Positions 1 to 5,191 of a DNA stretch of 5,191 bases are shown here, piece after piece. Below the pieces are notes generated by a model. That model had not been told where the DNA came from. It worked only from the letters and a program-made list of their open reading frames with translations, and ran no database searches. The translations under genes and the position numbers were made by a program. How positions within the stretch are numbered: position 1 is the stretch's first letter; each line of letters opens with the position of its first letter. The DNA comes from an uncultured Campylobacter sp. (GTDB lineage Bacteria > Campylobacterota > Campylobacteria > Campylobacterales > Campylobacteraceae). The stretch is from positions 1 to 5,191 of the forward strand of contig CALISV010000027.1 of assembly GCA_938041615.1 (NCBI GenBank), written 5' to 3'.

Positions 1-232
1 CTTCATCTTTATAAATTCCGTCGCTTAATATCAAATTTACATCTTCATCAAGCTTTAAATTTATATCTTCGCCGCATCGGTCGCAGTTATAGGCTATCTC
101 GCCTACGATTTTTCCTTTACAGCTAACTAAATTTTGGTTTATTTTTTTGAGCTCGCCATTAAAATTTACTCCGTCCGAGTTTAGCTCGAACGGCATTTGA
201 TTATTTGTGATTTTGGCGAAAGATATTTTCAA
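1..232 (-). CDS. DUF177/YceD-like protein, N-terminal 77 residues (3' end outside window)
   Basis: The reading frame is open from a TTG at 232-230 to the window edge, giving 77 residues that begin MKISFAKI. The next in-frame stop upstream (TAA, 238-236) leaves only an ATT and this TTG ahead of the first ATG at 196-194. TTG is preferred because it keeps the MKISFAKI start I remember for Campylobacter homologues and lies 14 nt after the ndk stop; the ribosome-binding site is weak (GGG, about 8 nt upstream). A Cys-x-x-Cys motif (NCDRCGED, about residues 51-58) inside an acidic beta-rich stretch fits the DUF177/YceD family, linked to 23S rRNA accumulation. In many bacteria, including C. jejuni as I recall, this gene precedes rpmF (ribosomal protein L32), which would lie just off the left edge. 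It probably shares the ndk transcript. The family call is inferred from the motif and gene order. Confidence 0.72.
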   Translation of the reverse strand, partial: MKISFAKITNNQMPFELNSDGVNFNGELKKINQNLVSCKGKIVGEIAYNCDRCGEDINLKLDEDVNLILSDGIYKDE

Positions 233-246
233 AATTTAACCCAAAT

Positions 247-660
247 TTAGCAAATTTCTCTTGTCGCAAAGAAAAACGCAATCTCGTTTTTGGCATTTTC
301 TAGGCTGTCGCTGCCATGAACGGCATTTGCGTCGATACTCTCGGCAAAGTCGGCTCTAATTGTGCCGGGCTTTGCTTCTTTTGGGTTTGTCGCACCCATT
401 AGATCGCGGTTTTTAGCTACTGCATCGTCGCCTTCAAGCACCATAACTACGACCGGTCCGCTCACCATAAAATCAACCAAATCGTTAAAGAAAGGTCTGT
501 CTTTGTGAACTGCGTAGAAAGCTTTTGCGTCGCATTTGCTTAGTTTGACTTTTTTCATAGCGGCGATTCTTAGTCCGTTACTTTCGAATCTATCCACGAT
601 TTTTCCGATAACGCCCTTTTTTACGGCATCAGGCTTAATAATAGAAAGCGTTTGCTGCAT
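247..660 (-). CDS. ndk: Nucleoside diphosphate kinase
   Basis: This cytoplasmic enzyme moves the terminal phosphate of ATP to other (d)NDPs through a phosphohistidine, balancing NTP and dNTP pools. The 137-residue product is full length for a bacterial Ndk. It starts [13 protein letters not shown], the conserved N-terminal strand with the phosphate-contacting Lys9. The HKDRPFF segment (52-58) and [11 protein letters not shown] (92-102) form the nucleotide-binding surface, and NAVHGSDS (112-119) carries the catalytic His115. All expected active-site residues appear to be present. The ATG at 660-658 follows an AAAGGAA ribosome-binding site about 6 nt upstream. The gene has its own TATAAT promoter behind the fdxA terminator, and the DUF177-like gene follows 14 nt after its stop, so the two are probably co-transcribed. 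Confidence 0.97.
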   Translation of the reverse strand: MQQTLSIIKPDAVKKGVIGKIVDRFESNGLRIAAMKKVKLSKCDAKAFYAVHKDRPFFNDLVDFMVSGPVVVMVLEGDDAVAKNRDLMGATNPKEAKPGTIRADFAESIDANAVHGSDSLENAKNEIAFFFATREIC

Positions 661-694
661 AAAATTTCCTTTTTGTGGTTTTTATAAGGCGGTG

Positions 695-700
695 ATTATA
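695..700 (-). promoter_or_regulatory. -10 box of the ndk promoter
   Basis: The minus strand reads TATAAT here, a perfect sigma-70 -10 hexamer. It is preceded by a run of T residues (703-711 on this strand) of the kind that replaces a -35 box in Campylobacter promoters. It lies between the fdxA terminator and the ndk start, with a predicted transcription start near 688 and a leader of roughly 28 nt. Confidence 0.65.
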
Positions 701-720
701 TCAAAAAAAAATTAAATTTC

Positions 721-745
721 AAAATAAGCCCCGCAAAAGGGCTTA
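721..745 (-). terminator. Rho-independent terminator of fdxA
   Basis: On the minus strand a 7-bp perfect stem (TAAGCCC / GGGCTTA, arms 745-739 and 731-725) with a 7-nt loop is followed by a short T run (724-721). It begins 10 nt after the fdxA stop codon. The opposite strand has no T tail, so it should work only for fdxA transcripts. The T tract is short, so some read-through into ndk is possible. Confidence 0.7.
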
Positions 746-755
746 GGTGCGGAGT

Positions 756-1040
756 TTACGAGATGACGGCCATAGCGCCCGTTCTCATATCTGCGGTTAT
801 CTCGGCGCGAGAAGGCTGTCCTGCATAAGGAGCGTCCCAAACGATGCAACCGTCGGTCGGACAGGCTGAAGCGCATGCAGGCTCGTCGTTAAATCCTACG
901 CACTCGACGCATTTATCGGCATAAACGTAGTATGCGTCCTCGCCGGTCGGGTTATCCGCGTCGTCTACGATAGCGTTTGTCGGGCACTCGTCGATGCAAG
1001 AGCCGCAGCTTATGCAGATGTCTATTATTTTTACTGCCAT
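756..1040 (-). CDS. fdxA: 2[4Fe-4S] ferredoxin of the Allochromatium (Alvin) type
   Basis: This small (94-residue) cytoplasmic electron carrier has eight cluster ligands. Cluster-binding motif 1 is Cys9-x2-Cys12-x2-Cys15-x3-Cys19-Pro. Motif 2 is Cys44-x2-Cys47-x8-Cys56-x3-Cys60-Pro, with the enlarged Cys47-Cys56 spacing typical of Alvin-type ferredoxins. Cys65 is an extra cysteine that this class also tends to carry, and a C-terminal tail of about 30 residues follows. The ATG (1040-1038) has an AAAGGA ribosome-binding site about 6 nt upstream. The gene is divergent from ahpC, as in C. jejuni, where FdxA was reported to be iron-induced and to contribute to aerotolerance. Its electron donor and acceptor are not evident from this window. 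It appears monocistronic, with its own terminator downstream. Confidence 0.95.
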   Translation of the reverse strand: MAVKIIDICISCGSCIDECPTNAIVDDADNPTGEDAYYVYADKCVECVGFNDEPACASACPTDGCIVWDAPYAGQPSRAEITADMRTGAMAVIS

Positions 1041-1070
1041 TTTTTATCCTTTTTGGTCAAAATTTTCGCA

Positions 1071-1079
1071 AGAATATCA
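1071..1079 (-). promoter_or_regulatory. Candidate extended -10 of the fdxA promoter
   Basis: The minus strand reads TGATATTCT, an extended -10 pattern (TG-n-hexamer) with four of six matches to TATAAT. It lies about 31 nt upstream of the fdxA start codon, with T-rich DNA further upstream. It is the best candidate I can find but weaker than the other promoters in the window, which would suit a gene that needs activation. Confidence 0.4.
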
Positions 1080-1085
1080 AAAACT

Positions 1086-1140
1086 AAGTAAATTTGATAT
1101 TAAATTTTTGTGTTAAATTTTGAAACGAAAACGTAAAATT
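1086..1140. promoter_or_regulatory. Shared fdxA/ahpC control region, operator unresolved
   Basis: This is the core of the AT-rich gap between the divergent fdxA and ahpC genes, lying between their two predicted -10 boxes. It contains a 9-nt direct repeat, TTAAATTTT, at 1100-1108 and 1113-1121 (period 13), each copy containing the self-complementary AAATTT. Fur and PerR control iron- and peroxide-responsive genes in Campylobacter and bind AT-rich dyads, so this is where an operator is expected. No clean consensus Fur or PerR box can be asserted by eye. Confidence 0.35.
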
Positions 1141-1166
1141 TTTAGCTCTTTTTAATTTTTAGATGA

Positions 1167-1172
1167 TATAAT
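1167..1172 (+). promoter_or_regulatory. -10 box of the ahpC promoter
   Basis: A perfect TATAAT is preceded by three T-tracts at 1139-1143, 1149-1153 and 1156-1160, roughly helically spaced. This is the usual layout of a Campylobacter sigma-70 promoter without a clear -35 box. Transcription should start near 1179, giving a leader of about 27 nt with the AAGGAG ribosome-binding site at 1195-1200. Confidence 0.7.
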
Positions 1173-1205
1173 TTCGCTACAAATAAAAATTATTAAGGAG
1201 AAAAA

Positions 1206-1805
1206 ATGTTAGTAACAAAAAAAGCACCTGATTTTACAGCTGCAGCAGTTTTAGGAAGCAATCAAATCGTGAACGATTTCAACCTATATAAAAATATCGG
1301 CGAGAAGGGCGCAGTAGTATTTTTCTACCCTATGGACTTTACTTTCGTTTGCCCTAGCGAGATCATCGCGTTCGATAAAAGATACGACGAATTTAAAGCT
1401 CGCGGTATCGAAGTTATCGGTGTTTCGACAGATAACCAATTCTCTCACTTTGCGTGGAAAGAAACTCCTGTAAATAAAGGCGGCATCGGCCAAGTTCGCT
1501 TCCCGCTAGTAGCCGATATGACGAAGTCTATCGCTCGCGGTTTTGACGTACTTTTAGAGGATGCGGGAGTCGCGCTTCGCGGTAGCTTCTTGCTTGATAA
1601 AGACGGCACCGTTCGCCATGCGGTTATCAACGACCTTCCGCTTGGAAGAAACATCGACGAGATGATAAGAATGGTCGATACGATGCTATTTACTAACGAG
1701 CACGGAGAGGTTTGCCCTGCAGGTTGGAACAAAGGCGATAAAGGTATGAAAGCCGATACCGCAGGCGTCGCAGACTACCTATCTCACAACGCAGACAAAC
1801 TATAA
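1206..1805 (+). CDS. ahpC: Alkyl hydroperoxide reductase AhpC, typical 2-Cys peroxiredoxin
   Basis: This enzyme reduces hydrogen peroxide, organic hydroperoxides and probably peroxynitrite in the cytoplasm. The 199-residue product has the peroxidatic motif DFTFVCPSE (44-52) with Thr46 and catalytic Cys49. Arg125 (LRGSF) is the usual third active-site residue. Cys170 in GEVCPAGW is the resolving cysteine of the partner subunit. The sequence closely resembles Helicobacter pylori AhpC (TsaA), which is reduced by thioredoxin; no ahpF lies nearby, so thioredoxin/thioredoxin reductase is the likely electron source. The start is supported by AAGGAG 5 nt upstream and a perfect -10 box. The gene is divergent from fdxA and ends in a strong terminator, so it is monocistronic. 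Regulation by PerR and/or iron is expected from C. jejuni but is not proven here. Confidence 0.97.
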   Translation: MLVTKKAPDFTAAAVLGSNQIVNDFNLYKNIGEKGAVVFFYPMDFTFVCPSEIIAFDKRYDEFKARGIEVIGVSTDNQFSHFAWKETPVNKGGIGQVRFPLVADMTKSIARGFDVLLEDAGVALRGSFLLDKDGTVRHAVINDLPLGRNIDEMIRMVDTMLFTNEHGEVCPAGWNKGDKGMKADTAGVADYLSHNADKL

Positions 1806-1817
1806 TCATCCAAATTT

Positions 1818-1839
1818 AAGGGCGAGCTCTCGCCCTTTT
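1818..1839 (+). terminator. Rho-independent terminator of ahpC
   Basis: Arms AAGGGCGAG (1818-1826) and CTCGCCCTT (1829-1837) are perfectly complementary around a very small loop, so the last pair is probably open. The stem is GC-rich and leads into TTTT (1836-1839). It starts 12 nt after the ahpC stop codon. Confidence 0.85.
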
Positions 1840-1917
1840 CTTCCCTCTTTTTACTCACTTCACAAAATTTTTAACGAAATACGCAAAAAATTTAAACTAA
1901 AAACAAAATAAATTTAC

Positions 1918-1923
1918 TATAAT
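1918..1923 (+). promoter_or_regulatory. -10 box of the PilZ-protein gene promoter
   Basis: A perfect TATAAT lies in very AT-rich DNA downstream of the ahpC terminator and 38 nt before the PilZ gene start. No convincing -35 box is seen. The predicted start near 1930 gives a leader of about 32 nt containing GGAAGGA (1945-1951). Confidence 0.6.
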
Positions 1924-1961
1924 ATAGCAATTTTCTAAAATTTTGGAAGGAAAATCTATAA

Positions 1962-2684
1962 ATGATTACCACGGATAACGGCGATTCTATGATCTTAGAA
2001 GGCGCTATTAGCGTATTTTCAAGGGCTTTAAAAGACAACCACCAGATTCATTTTTTAAATTTATACAATGGCGTAAAGGTCGAGTGTCAAGGCAACGTGA
2101 TAGCCGTCGAGGATGAGACTGTGGTTTGCAAGGTAACGCTAGAGCAGATTTTGGCCATGAAAGAGGAAAAAAACGCCTACATCGTGCGCGATGAGTATTT
2201 TGCCGAAAATTTAAGAGCCGATATCGCGGGTTTTGATTTGTCGAATTTGACCGTGACGCTTAGAGATTTTATCTACATGCACAACCTACATGCAAATTTG
2301 CGAAAATATCAGCGCGTCTATCCAAACCGCTATACCAAGGTCTCTCTTGCTCAAAACGGCAGCGCAGTGCAGGGGAATTTATACGATATCTCCGAGGGCG
2401 GGCTCGGCGTCGTTAGTGCTGATGACGGAGAGTTTAGGGACGGCGAGCAGGTAAACGCTAAATTTGAGCTCGGGCTTTCCGACTGCGAAAGCGGATCTTG
2501 CGAAAAAGTGGACGTCGACATCGATCTAAAGCTAGTTACGGCGCTAAAATATAAAGGCGCCATGAGATACTGCTGCCAAGTGATGAACAAGCAAAACGCG
2601 CATCAAAATATCGTAAAATTTACCGACAAGCGCGTAAAAGAAACCCTCGAAGAGCTCAAAGAGCAGCTAAAAACTTACCAATAA
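1962..2684 (+). CDS. PilZ-domain protein, probable cyclic-di-GMP receptor
   Basis: The 240-residue soluble protein has no signal peptide or membrane segment. The C-terminal half (about 110-225) is a PilZ domain: it has the two c-di-GMP-binding motifs RxxxR (Arg114-Arg118, RKYQR) and DxSxxG (Asp142, Ser144, Gly147 in DISEGG) at the usual spacing. Both are intact, so ligand binding is likely. The N-terminal part (about 1-105) is beta-rich then helical and might be a YcgR-like N-domain, but I cannot establish that. The PilZ part carries four cysteines, Cys175 and Cys180 (CESGSC) and adjacent Cys204-Cys205. A charged helix ends the protein. Such proteins usually tie c-di-GMP to motility or surface behaviour; no flagellar or cyclase gene is in the window to give the target. 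The start at 1962 has GGAAGGA about 10 nt upstream; Met10 (1989) is an alternative. It is a single-gene unit. Confidence 0.85.
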   Translation: MITTDNGDSMILEGAISVFSRALKDNHQIHFLNLYNGVKVECQGNVIAVEDETVVCKVTLEQILAMKEEKNAYIVRDEYFAENLRADIAGFDLSNLTVTLRDFIYMHNLHANLRKYQRVYPNRYTKVSLAQNGSAVQGNLYDISEGGLGVVSADDGEFRDGEQVNAKFELGLSDCESGSCEKVDVDIDLKLVTALKYKGAMRYCCQVMNKQNAHQNIVKFTDKRVKETLEELKEQLKTYQ

Positions 2685-2701
2685 ATTTAACGCAAAATTA
2701 G

Positions 2702-2728
2702 AAGGCGAGCCGCGCGCTTGCCTTTTTT
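2702..2728 (+). terminator. Rho-independent terminator of the PilZ-protein gene
   Basis: Arms AAGGCGAG (2702-2709) and CTTGCCTT (2717-2724) pair over 8 positions, one of them G-U, around a 7-nt GC-rich loop. The 3' arm runs into TTTTTT (2723-2728). It starts 17 nt after the stop codon at 2682-2684. Confidence 0.82.
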
Positions 2729-2793
2729 AAATTTACCCGTCTCGCTTTCAAAATTTATCCCGTAGCTTCACCCGAAATTTAATCAAAAATCAG

Positions 2794-2799
2794 TAAAAT
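2794..2799 (+). promoter_or_regulatory. Candidate -10 box of the ATPase gene promoter
   Basis: TAAAAT, one base from the consensus, lies 25 nt upstream of the ATPase start codon and after the preceding terminator. No -35 box is clear. The predicted start near 2806 would give a short leader of about 19 nt that still includes the AAGGA ribosome-binding site (2814-2818). Confidence 0.45.
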
Positions 2800-2824
2800 A
2801 GCCCAAAATCTACAAGGAAATTTC

Positions 2825-5134
2825 ATGAAAACCATTCAAGAAAATTTAAAGCTATTTTACGTCGGCCTCAAAGACAAAGAGCCGTTTTTTTACAAAAACA
2901 AAGACCTCACGACGCACGCAGCCATCATCGGCATGACCGGTAGCGGTAAAACAGGTCTTGGTATCGGCATCCTAGAAGAAGCTTGTATCGACAACATCCC
3001 GACCTTTATCATCGATCCAAAGGGCGATATGGCAAACCTTGCCTTGGCGTTTCCACAGATGCGCGCGCAGGATTTTGTGCCCTACGTCGATGAAAACGAA
3101 GCGCAAAACAAAGGCATGAGCGCGGATGAGTTTGCCGCTAGCGAAGCGCAGACATGGGCAAAAGGCATCGAGGGTTCGTTTCAAAGCCTAGAGCGCGTGG
3201 GACTTTTTAAAGATAGCGCCGAGCTAAAAATTTATACGCCAAAGAGCAGTAGCGGCGTCGGCGTGGCGCTGCTGGGCGATTTTGCGCGTCCGAATTTAGA
3301 TGCAGGCAGCGAGGAGTTTAGCGAGTACGTAGGCTCTCTGGCTAGCTCCGTGCTCTCGCTCGTTGGCATAGAAAACGACGTAAACTCAAAAGAACACCTG
3401 CTCATCTCAAACATTTTTATCGATAAATTTGGCCAGGGTGCGGACGTGAGCCTAGAGGAGCTCATCGGCTTTATCGCGACGCCTCCGTTTGCCAAGATCG
3501 GCGTATTTGACGTGGAGAAATTTTATCCGAGCTCCGAGCGTATGAAGCTAGCGGTTAAGATCAACACGCTGCTGGCAAGCCCTGATTTTCGCGCGTGGCT
3601 GAGCGGCGAGCGACTCGATATCTCAAAAATGCTTTTTAACGCAAACGGCAAGGCAAAGTGCAATATCTTTACCATCTCGCACCTAAAAGACAGCGAGAGG
3701 ATGTTTTTCGTGACGCTGCTGCTAAATGAAATCATCGCGTGGATGCGCAAAACCGAGGGTACAAGCTCGCTTCGCGCGGTGCTTTATATGGACGAGATTT
3801 TCGGATTTTTCCCGCCAAACGGCAACCCGCCGTCTAAAACCCCGATGCTAACTCTACTCAAGCAAGCCCGCGCGCACGGCCTTGGCGTGATACTAAGCAC
3901 CCAAAACCCGGTCGATCTAGACTATAAAGGCCTTAGCAACATCGGCACTTGGTTTATCGGGCGCTTGCAAACCGCGCAGGATAAGGCACGCGTGATCGAC
4001 GGTATGACGGGGCTTGCGGGCTCTGCGATGGATAAAGGCGAGATAGAAAATCTCATCTCAAATTTGCAAAAGCGCAATTTTCTACTAAAAAACATCCACG
4101 AGGACGGGCTGTCCGTCATCTCGACGCGCTGGGCTCTGAGCTACCTAAAAGGACCGCTTAGTCGCGAGCAGATTTCAAATTTGATGAAAGAGCAAAAGAG
4201 CGGGTCAAATTTGAGCGGATCAAGCCCGGCAAAAAGCTCAAATTTTGCCGCCAAGCCGGTGCTGTCGCCGGACATCGCTCAGCTTTACGCAGCAAGCTCA
4301 AATTTACACGAGGGCGGCGAACTGGAGGGATATCTTTACGGCGAAGCCAAAGTGCGATTTTACGATGCTAAAAAGGGGCTTGACGAGGTTCGCGAGGTAA
4401 ATTTCACGCTAAGGCTGGATGAAGCTCAAAAAAGCGCCGACTGGAGCGAAGCTAGCGAAAATATGCATTTTACCGCAGTTTCGGAGCCAAATTTTAAACT
4501 CTCGTACGCGCCGCTGCCGGGCTTTGTCGCGGGAGCTAAAAATTTCAAAGAGCTAACCAAAAATTTCAAAGAATTTATCTATAGAAACTACAAACTTAGG
4601 CTCTTTAGCGCGCTAAATTTAAGCTCGGCGCCGGGTGAGAGCAGGGAGGAGTTTTACGTGCGTTTGGCCGATAAATGCAACGAAATTTTAGAGGCGCAAA
4701 CGGCCAAGCTCACGGCAGAATTCGACAAACAAAAAGCGCGCCTAGAGGAGAAACTAAACCGCTCGGTAGCAAAGCTAGAAAAAGAGCAGCGAGACTTTAA
4801 AAGCAAGGGGATCGAGACGGCGATCTCGGTTGGAGCGAGCATTTTGGGCGCGATTTTTGGCAAAGGGCTGCTAAGTAGCGGCAACATCGGCAAGGTTGCG
4901 ACGTCTGCGCGCTCGGCAAACAGCGTGTTAAAAGAGCGTAGCGACGTCAAACTAAGCGAGCAAGAAGTCGCCCAGCTAAACGCGCAGATCGAGGAGCTGA
5001 TGGCGAAATTTGAAGAAGACGCGAGTGCGCTAAAAGCCAAAAACGACGTGCAAAACGTGGAGGTGACGGAGGTGGAGGTTGGTCCAAAGAGTAGCGATAT
5101 ATACGACGAAAAGGTCTATCTTCTTTGGAAGTAA
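2825..5134 (+). CDS. HerA/FtsK-superfamily ATP-binding protein with C-terminal coiled coils, function unknown
   Basis: This large cytoplasmic P-loop ATPase has 769 residues. Walker A is GMTGSGKT (36-43). The motif IIDPKGD (62-68) is typical of HerA-like ATPases. Walker B is VLYMDEIFGF (319-328) with Asp323-Glu324. STQNP (358-362) looks like the sensor/motif III, and Arg380 (FIGRL) may be the arginine finger, so the motor looks complete. TRWALSYLKGPLSREQI (434-450) closes the core and resembles the end of DUF853/YjgR-type proteins. A Ser-rich linker (457-480) leads to a separate C-terminal region: a mixed domain (about 480-610), coiled coil (about 612-660), a glycine-rich hydrophobic segment (663-684), a second coiled coil (about 705-742) and an acidic tail ending YLLWK. 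From memory, full-length relatives are widespread and annotated only as ATP-binding or HerA-helicase-domain proteins. DNA translocation is possible but unproven. No nurA, sir2 or nuclease partner is present. The start has AAGGA 6 nt upstream. Confidence 0.85.
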   Translation: MKTIQENLKLFYVGLKDKEPFFYKNKDLTTHAAIIGMTGSGKTGLGIGILEEACIDNIPTFIIDPKGDMANLALAFPQMRAQDFVPYVDENEAQNKGMSADEFAASEAQTWAKGIEGSFQSLERVGLFKDSAELKIYTPKSSSGVGVALLGDFARPNLDAGSEEFSEYVGSLASSVLSLVGIENDVNSKEHLLISNIFIDKFGQGADVSLEELIGFIATPPFAKIGVFDVEKFYPSSERMKLAVKINTLLASPDFRAWLSGERLDISKMLFNANGKAKCNIFTISHLKDSERMFFVTLLLNEIIAWMRKTEGTSSLRAVLYMDEIFGFFPPNGNPPSKTPMLTLLKQARAHGLGVILSTQNPVDLDYKGLSNIGTWFIGRLQTAQDKARVIDGMTGLAGSAMDKGEIENLISNLQKRNFLLKNIHEDGLSVISTRWALSYLKGPLSREQISNLMKEQKSGSNLSGSSPAKSSNFAAKPVLSPDIAQLYAASSNLHEGGELEGYLYGEAKVRFYDAKKGLDEVREVNFTLRLDEAQKSADWSEASENMHFTAVSEPNFKLSYAPLPGFVAGAKNFKELTKNFKEFIYRNYKLRLFSALNLSSAPGESREEFYVRLADKCNEILEAQTAKLTAEFDKQKARLEEKLNRSVAKLEKEQRDFKSKGIETAISVGASILGAIFGKGLLSSGNIGKVATSARSANSVLKERSDVKLSEQEVAQLNAQIEELMAKFEEDASALKAKNDVQNVEVTEVEVGPKSSDIYDEKVYLLWK
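4538..4579 (+). repeat. Two-copy 21-nt tandem repeat inside the ATPase gene
   Basis: Two copies of a 21-nt unit lie head to tail (4538-4558 and 4559-4579); the first 14 nt, AAAAATTTCAAAGA, are identical. They encode KNFKELT and KNFKEFI (residues 572-585), an in-frame heptad duplication in an amphipathic helix of the C-terminal domain. Confidence 0.7.
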
Positions 5135-5191
5135 AATTAGTGGCTTGTCTTTTTGGTTTATACTTCGTTGGATTTAAATTTTACTCGGTCA
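5135..5191. other. Right-end non-coding tail
   Basis: These 57 AT-rich bases follow the ATPase stop codon. I see no gene start, no hairpin terminator and no repeat. Whether the ATPase transcript ends here or continues cannot be judged from the window. Confidence 0.5.

Noticed and set aside
1284..1732. Two overlapping minus-strand open frames opposite ahpC
   Set aside because: They lie wholly inside the well-conserved ahpC gene, look like composition shadows and have no recognisable motifs.
1750..1805. AhpC lacks a C-terminal YF motif (it has YL), which could mean altered sensitivity to over-oxidation
   Set aside because: As I remember it, H. pylori AhpC ends much the same way, and bacterial AhpCs are commonly robust without the motif, so this is ordinary.
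1806..1961. Possible small gene or small RNA in the ahpC-PilZ gap
   Set aside because: The gap is accounted for by a terminator and an AT-rich promoter; no open frame with a ribosome-binding site and no further hairpin was seen.
4654..5040. Minus-strand 128-codon open frame opposite the ATPase 3' end
   Set aside because: It is Ser/Ala/Leu-rich low-complexity antisense of the coiled-coil region, with no ribosome-binding site or family resemblance; the opposite frame is a clear protein.
2825..5134. ATPase as a conjugative coupling protein (VirD4/TraG) or FtsK
   Set aside because: There are no N-terminal membrane helices, no gamma-type DNA-recognition domain, and no transfer or mobilisation genes nearby; the DPKGD motif and overall layout fit HerA-like proteins better.
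1..5191. CRISPR arrays, insertion sequences, tRNA or rRNA genes
   Set aside because: No regularly spaced repeats, terminal inverted repeats with a transposase, or tRNA/rRNA-like segments were seen by eye on either strand.

Overview
The window looks like a chromosomal segment of a Campylobacter, probably one of the higher-GC, largely oral species (rectus/showae/curvus-like) rather than C. jejuni. Four things suggest this. The gaps are AT-rich, while the coding DNA is moderate in GC and full of the word AAATTT. The promoters are TATAAT boxes preceded by T-tracts, with little sign of a -35 box. The AhpC and FdxA sequences are of the Campylobacter/Helicobacter type. The block DUF177 gene - ndk - fdxA, divergent from ahpC, matches the arrangement I remember from C. 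jejuni (Cj0331c-Cj0334). The genus call is fairly firm; the species is a guess.

Left half, minus strand. The 3'-truncated start of a DUF177/YceD-like gene (1-232) lies 14 nt downstream of ndk (nucleoside diphosphate kinase, 247-660). Upstream of ndk is fdxA (756-1040), a 2[4Fe-4S] ferredoxin that ends in its own hairpin terminator. ndk then has its own TATAAT promoter, so ndk plus the DUF177 gene appear to form one transcription unit and fdxA another.

Middle. A 165-bp AT-rich divergent promoter region (1041-1205) separates fdxA from ahpC (1206-1805, plus strand), a typical 2-Cys peroxiredoxin. In C. jejuni this pair responds to iron and peroxide and contributes to aerotolerance. ahpC ends in a strong GC-rich terminator.

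Right half, plus strand. Two single-gene units follow, each with its own promoter. The first (1962-2684) encodes a PilZ-domain protein, a probable cyclic-di-GMP receptor with an N-terminal domain and several cysteines, and ends in a terminator. The second (2825-5134) encodes a 769-residue HerA/FtsK-superfamily ATPase. Its C-terminal part has two predicted coiled coils flanking a glycine-rich hydrophobic segment. This family is widespread, but I know of no assigned function. The last 57 bases hold no recognisable gene or terminator.

No mobile element, CRISPR array, tRNA or rRNA was seen. Most of the window is ordinary chromosomal housekeeping and stress-defence DNA. The least understood parts are the ATPase and the PilZ protein.
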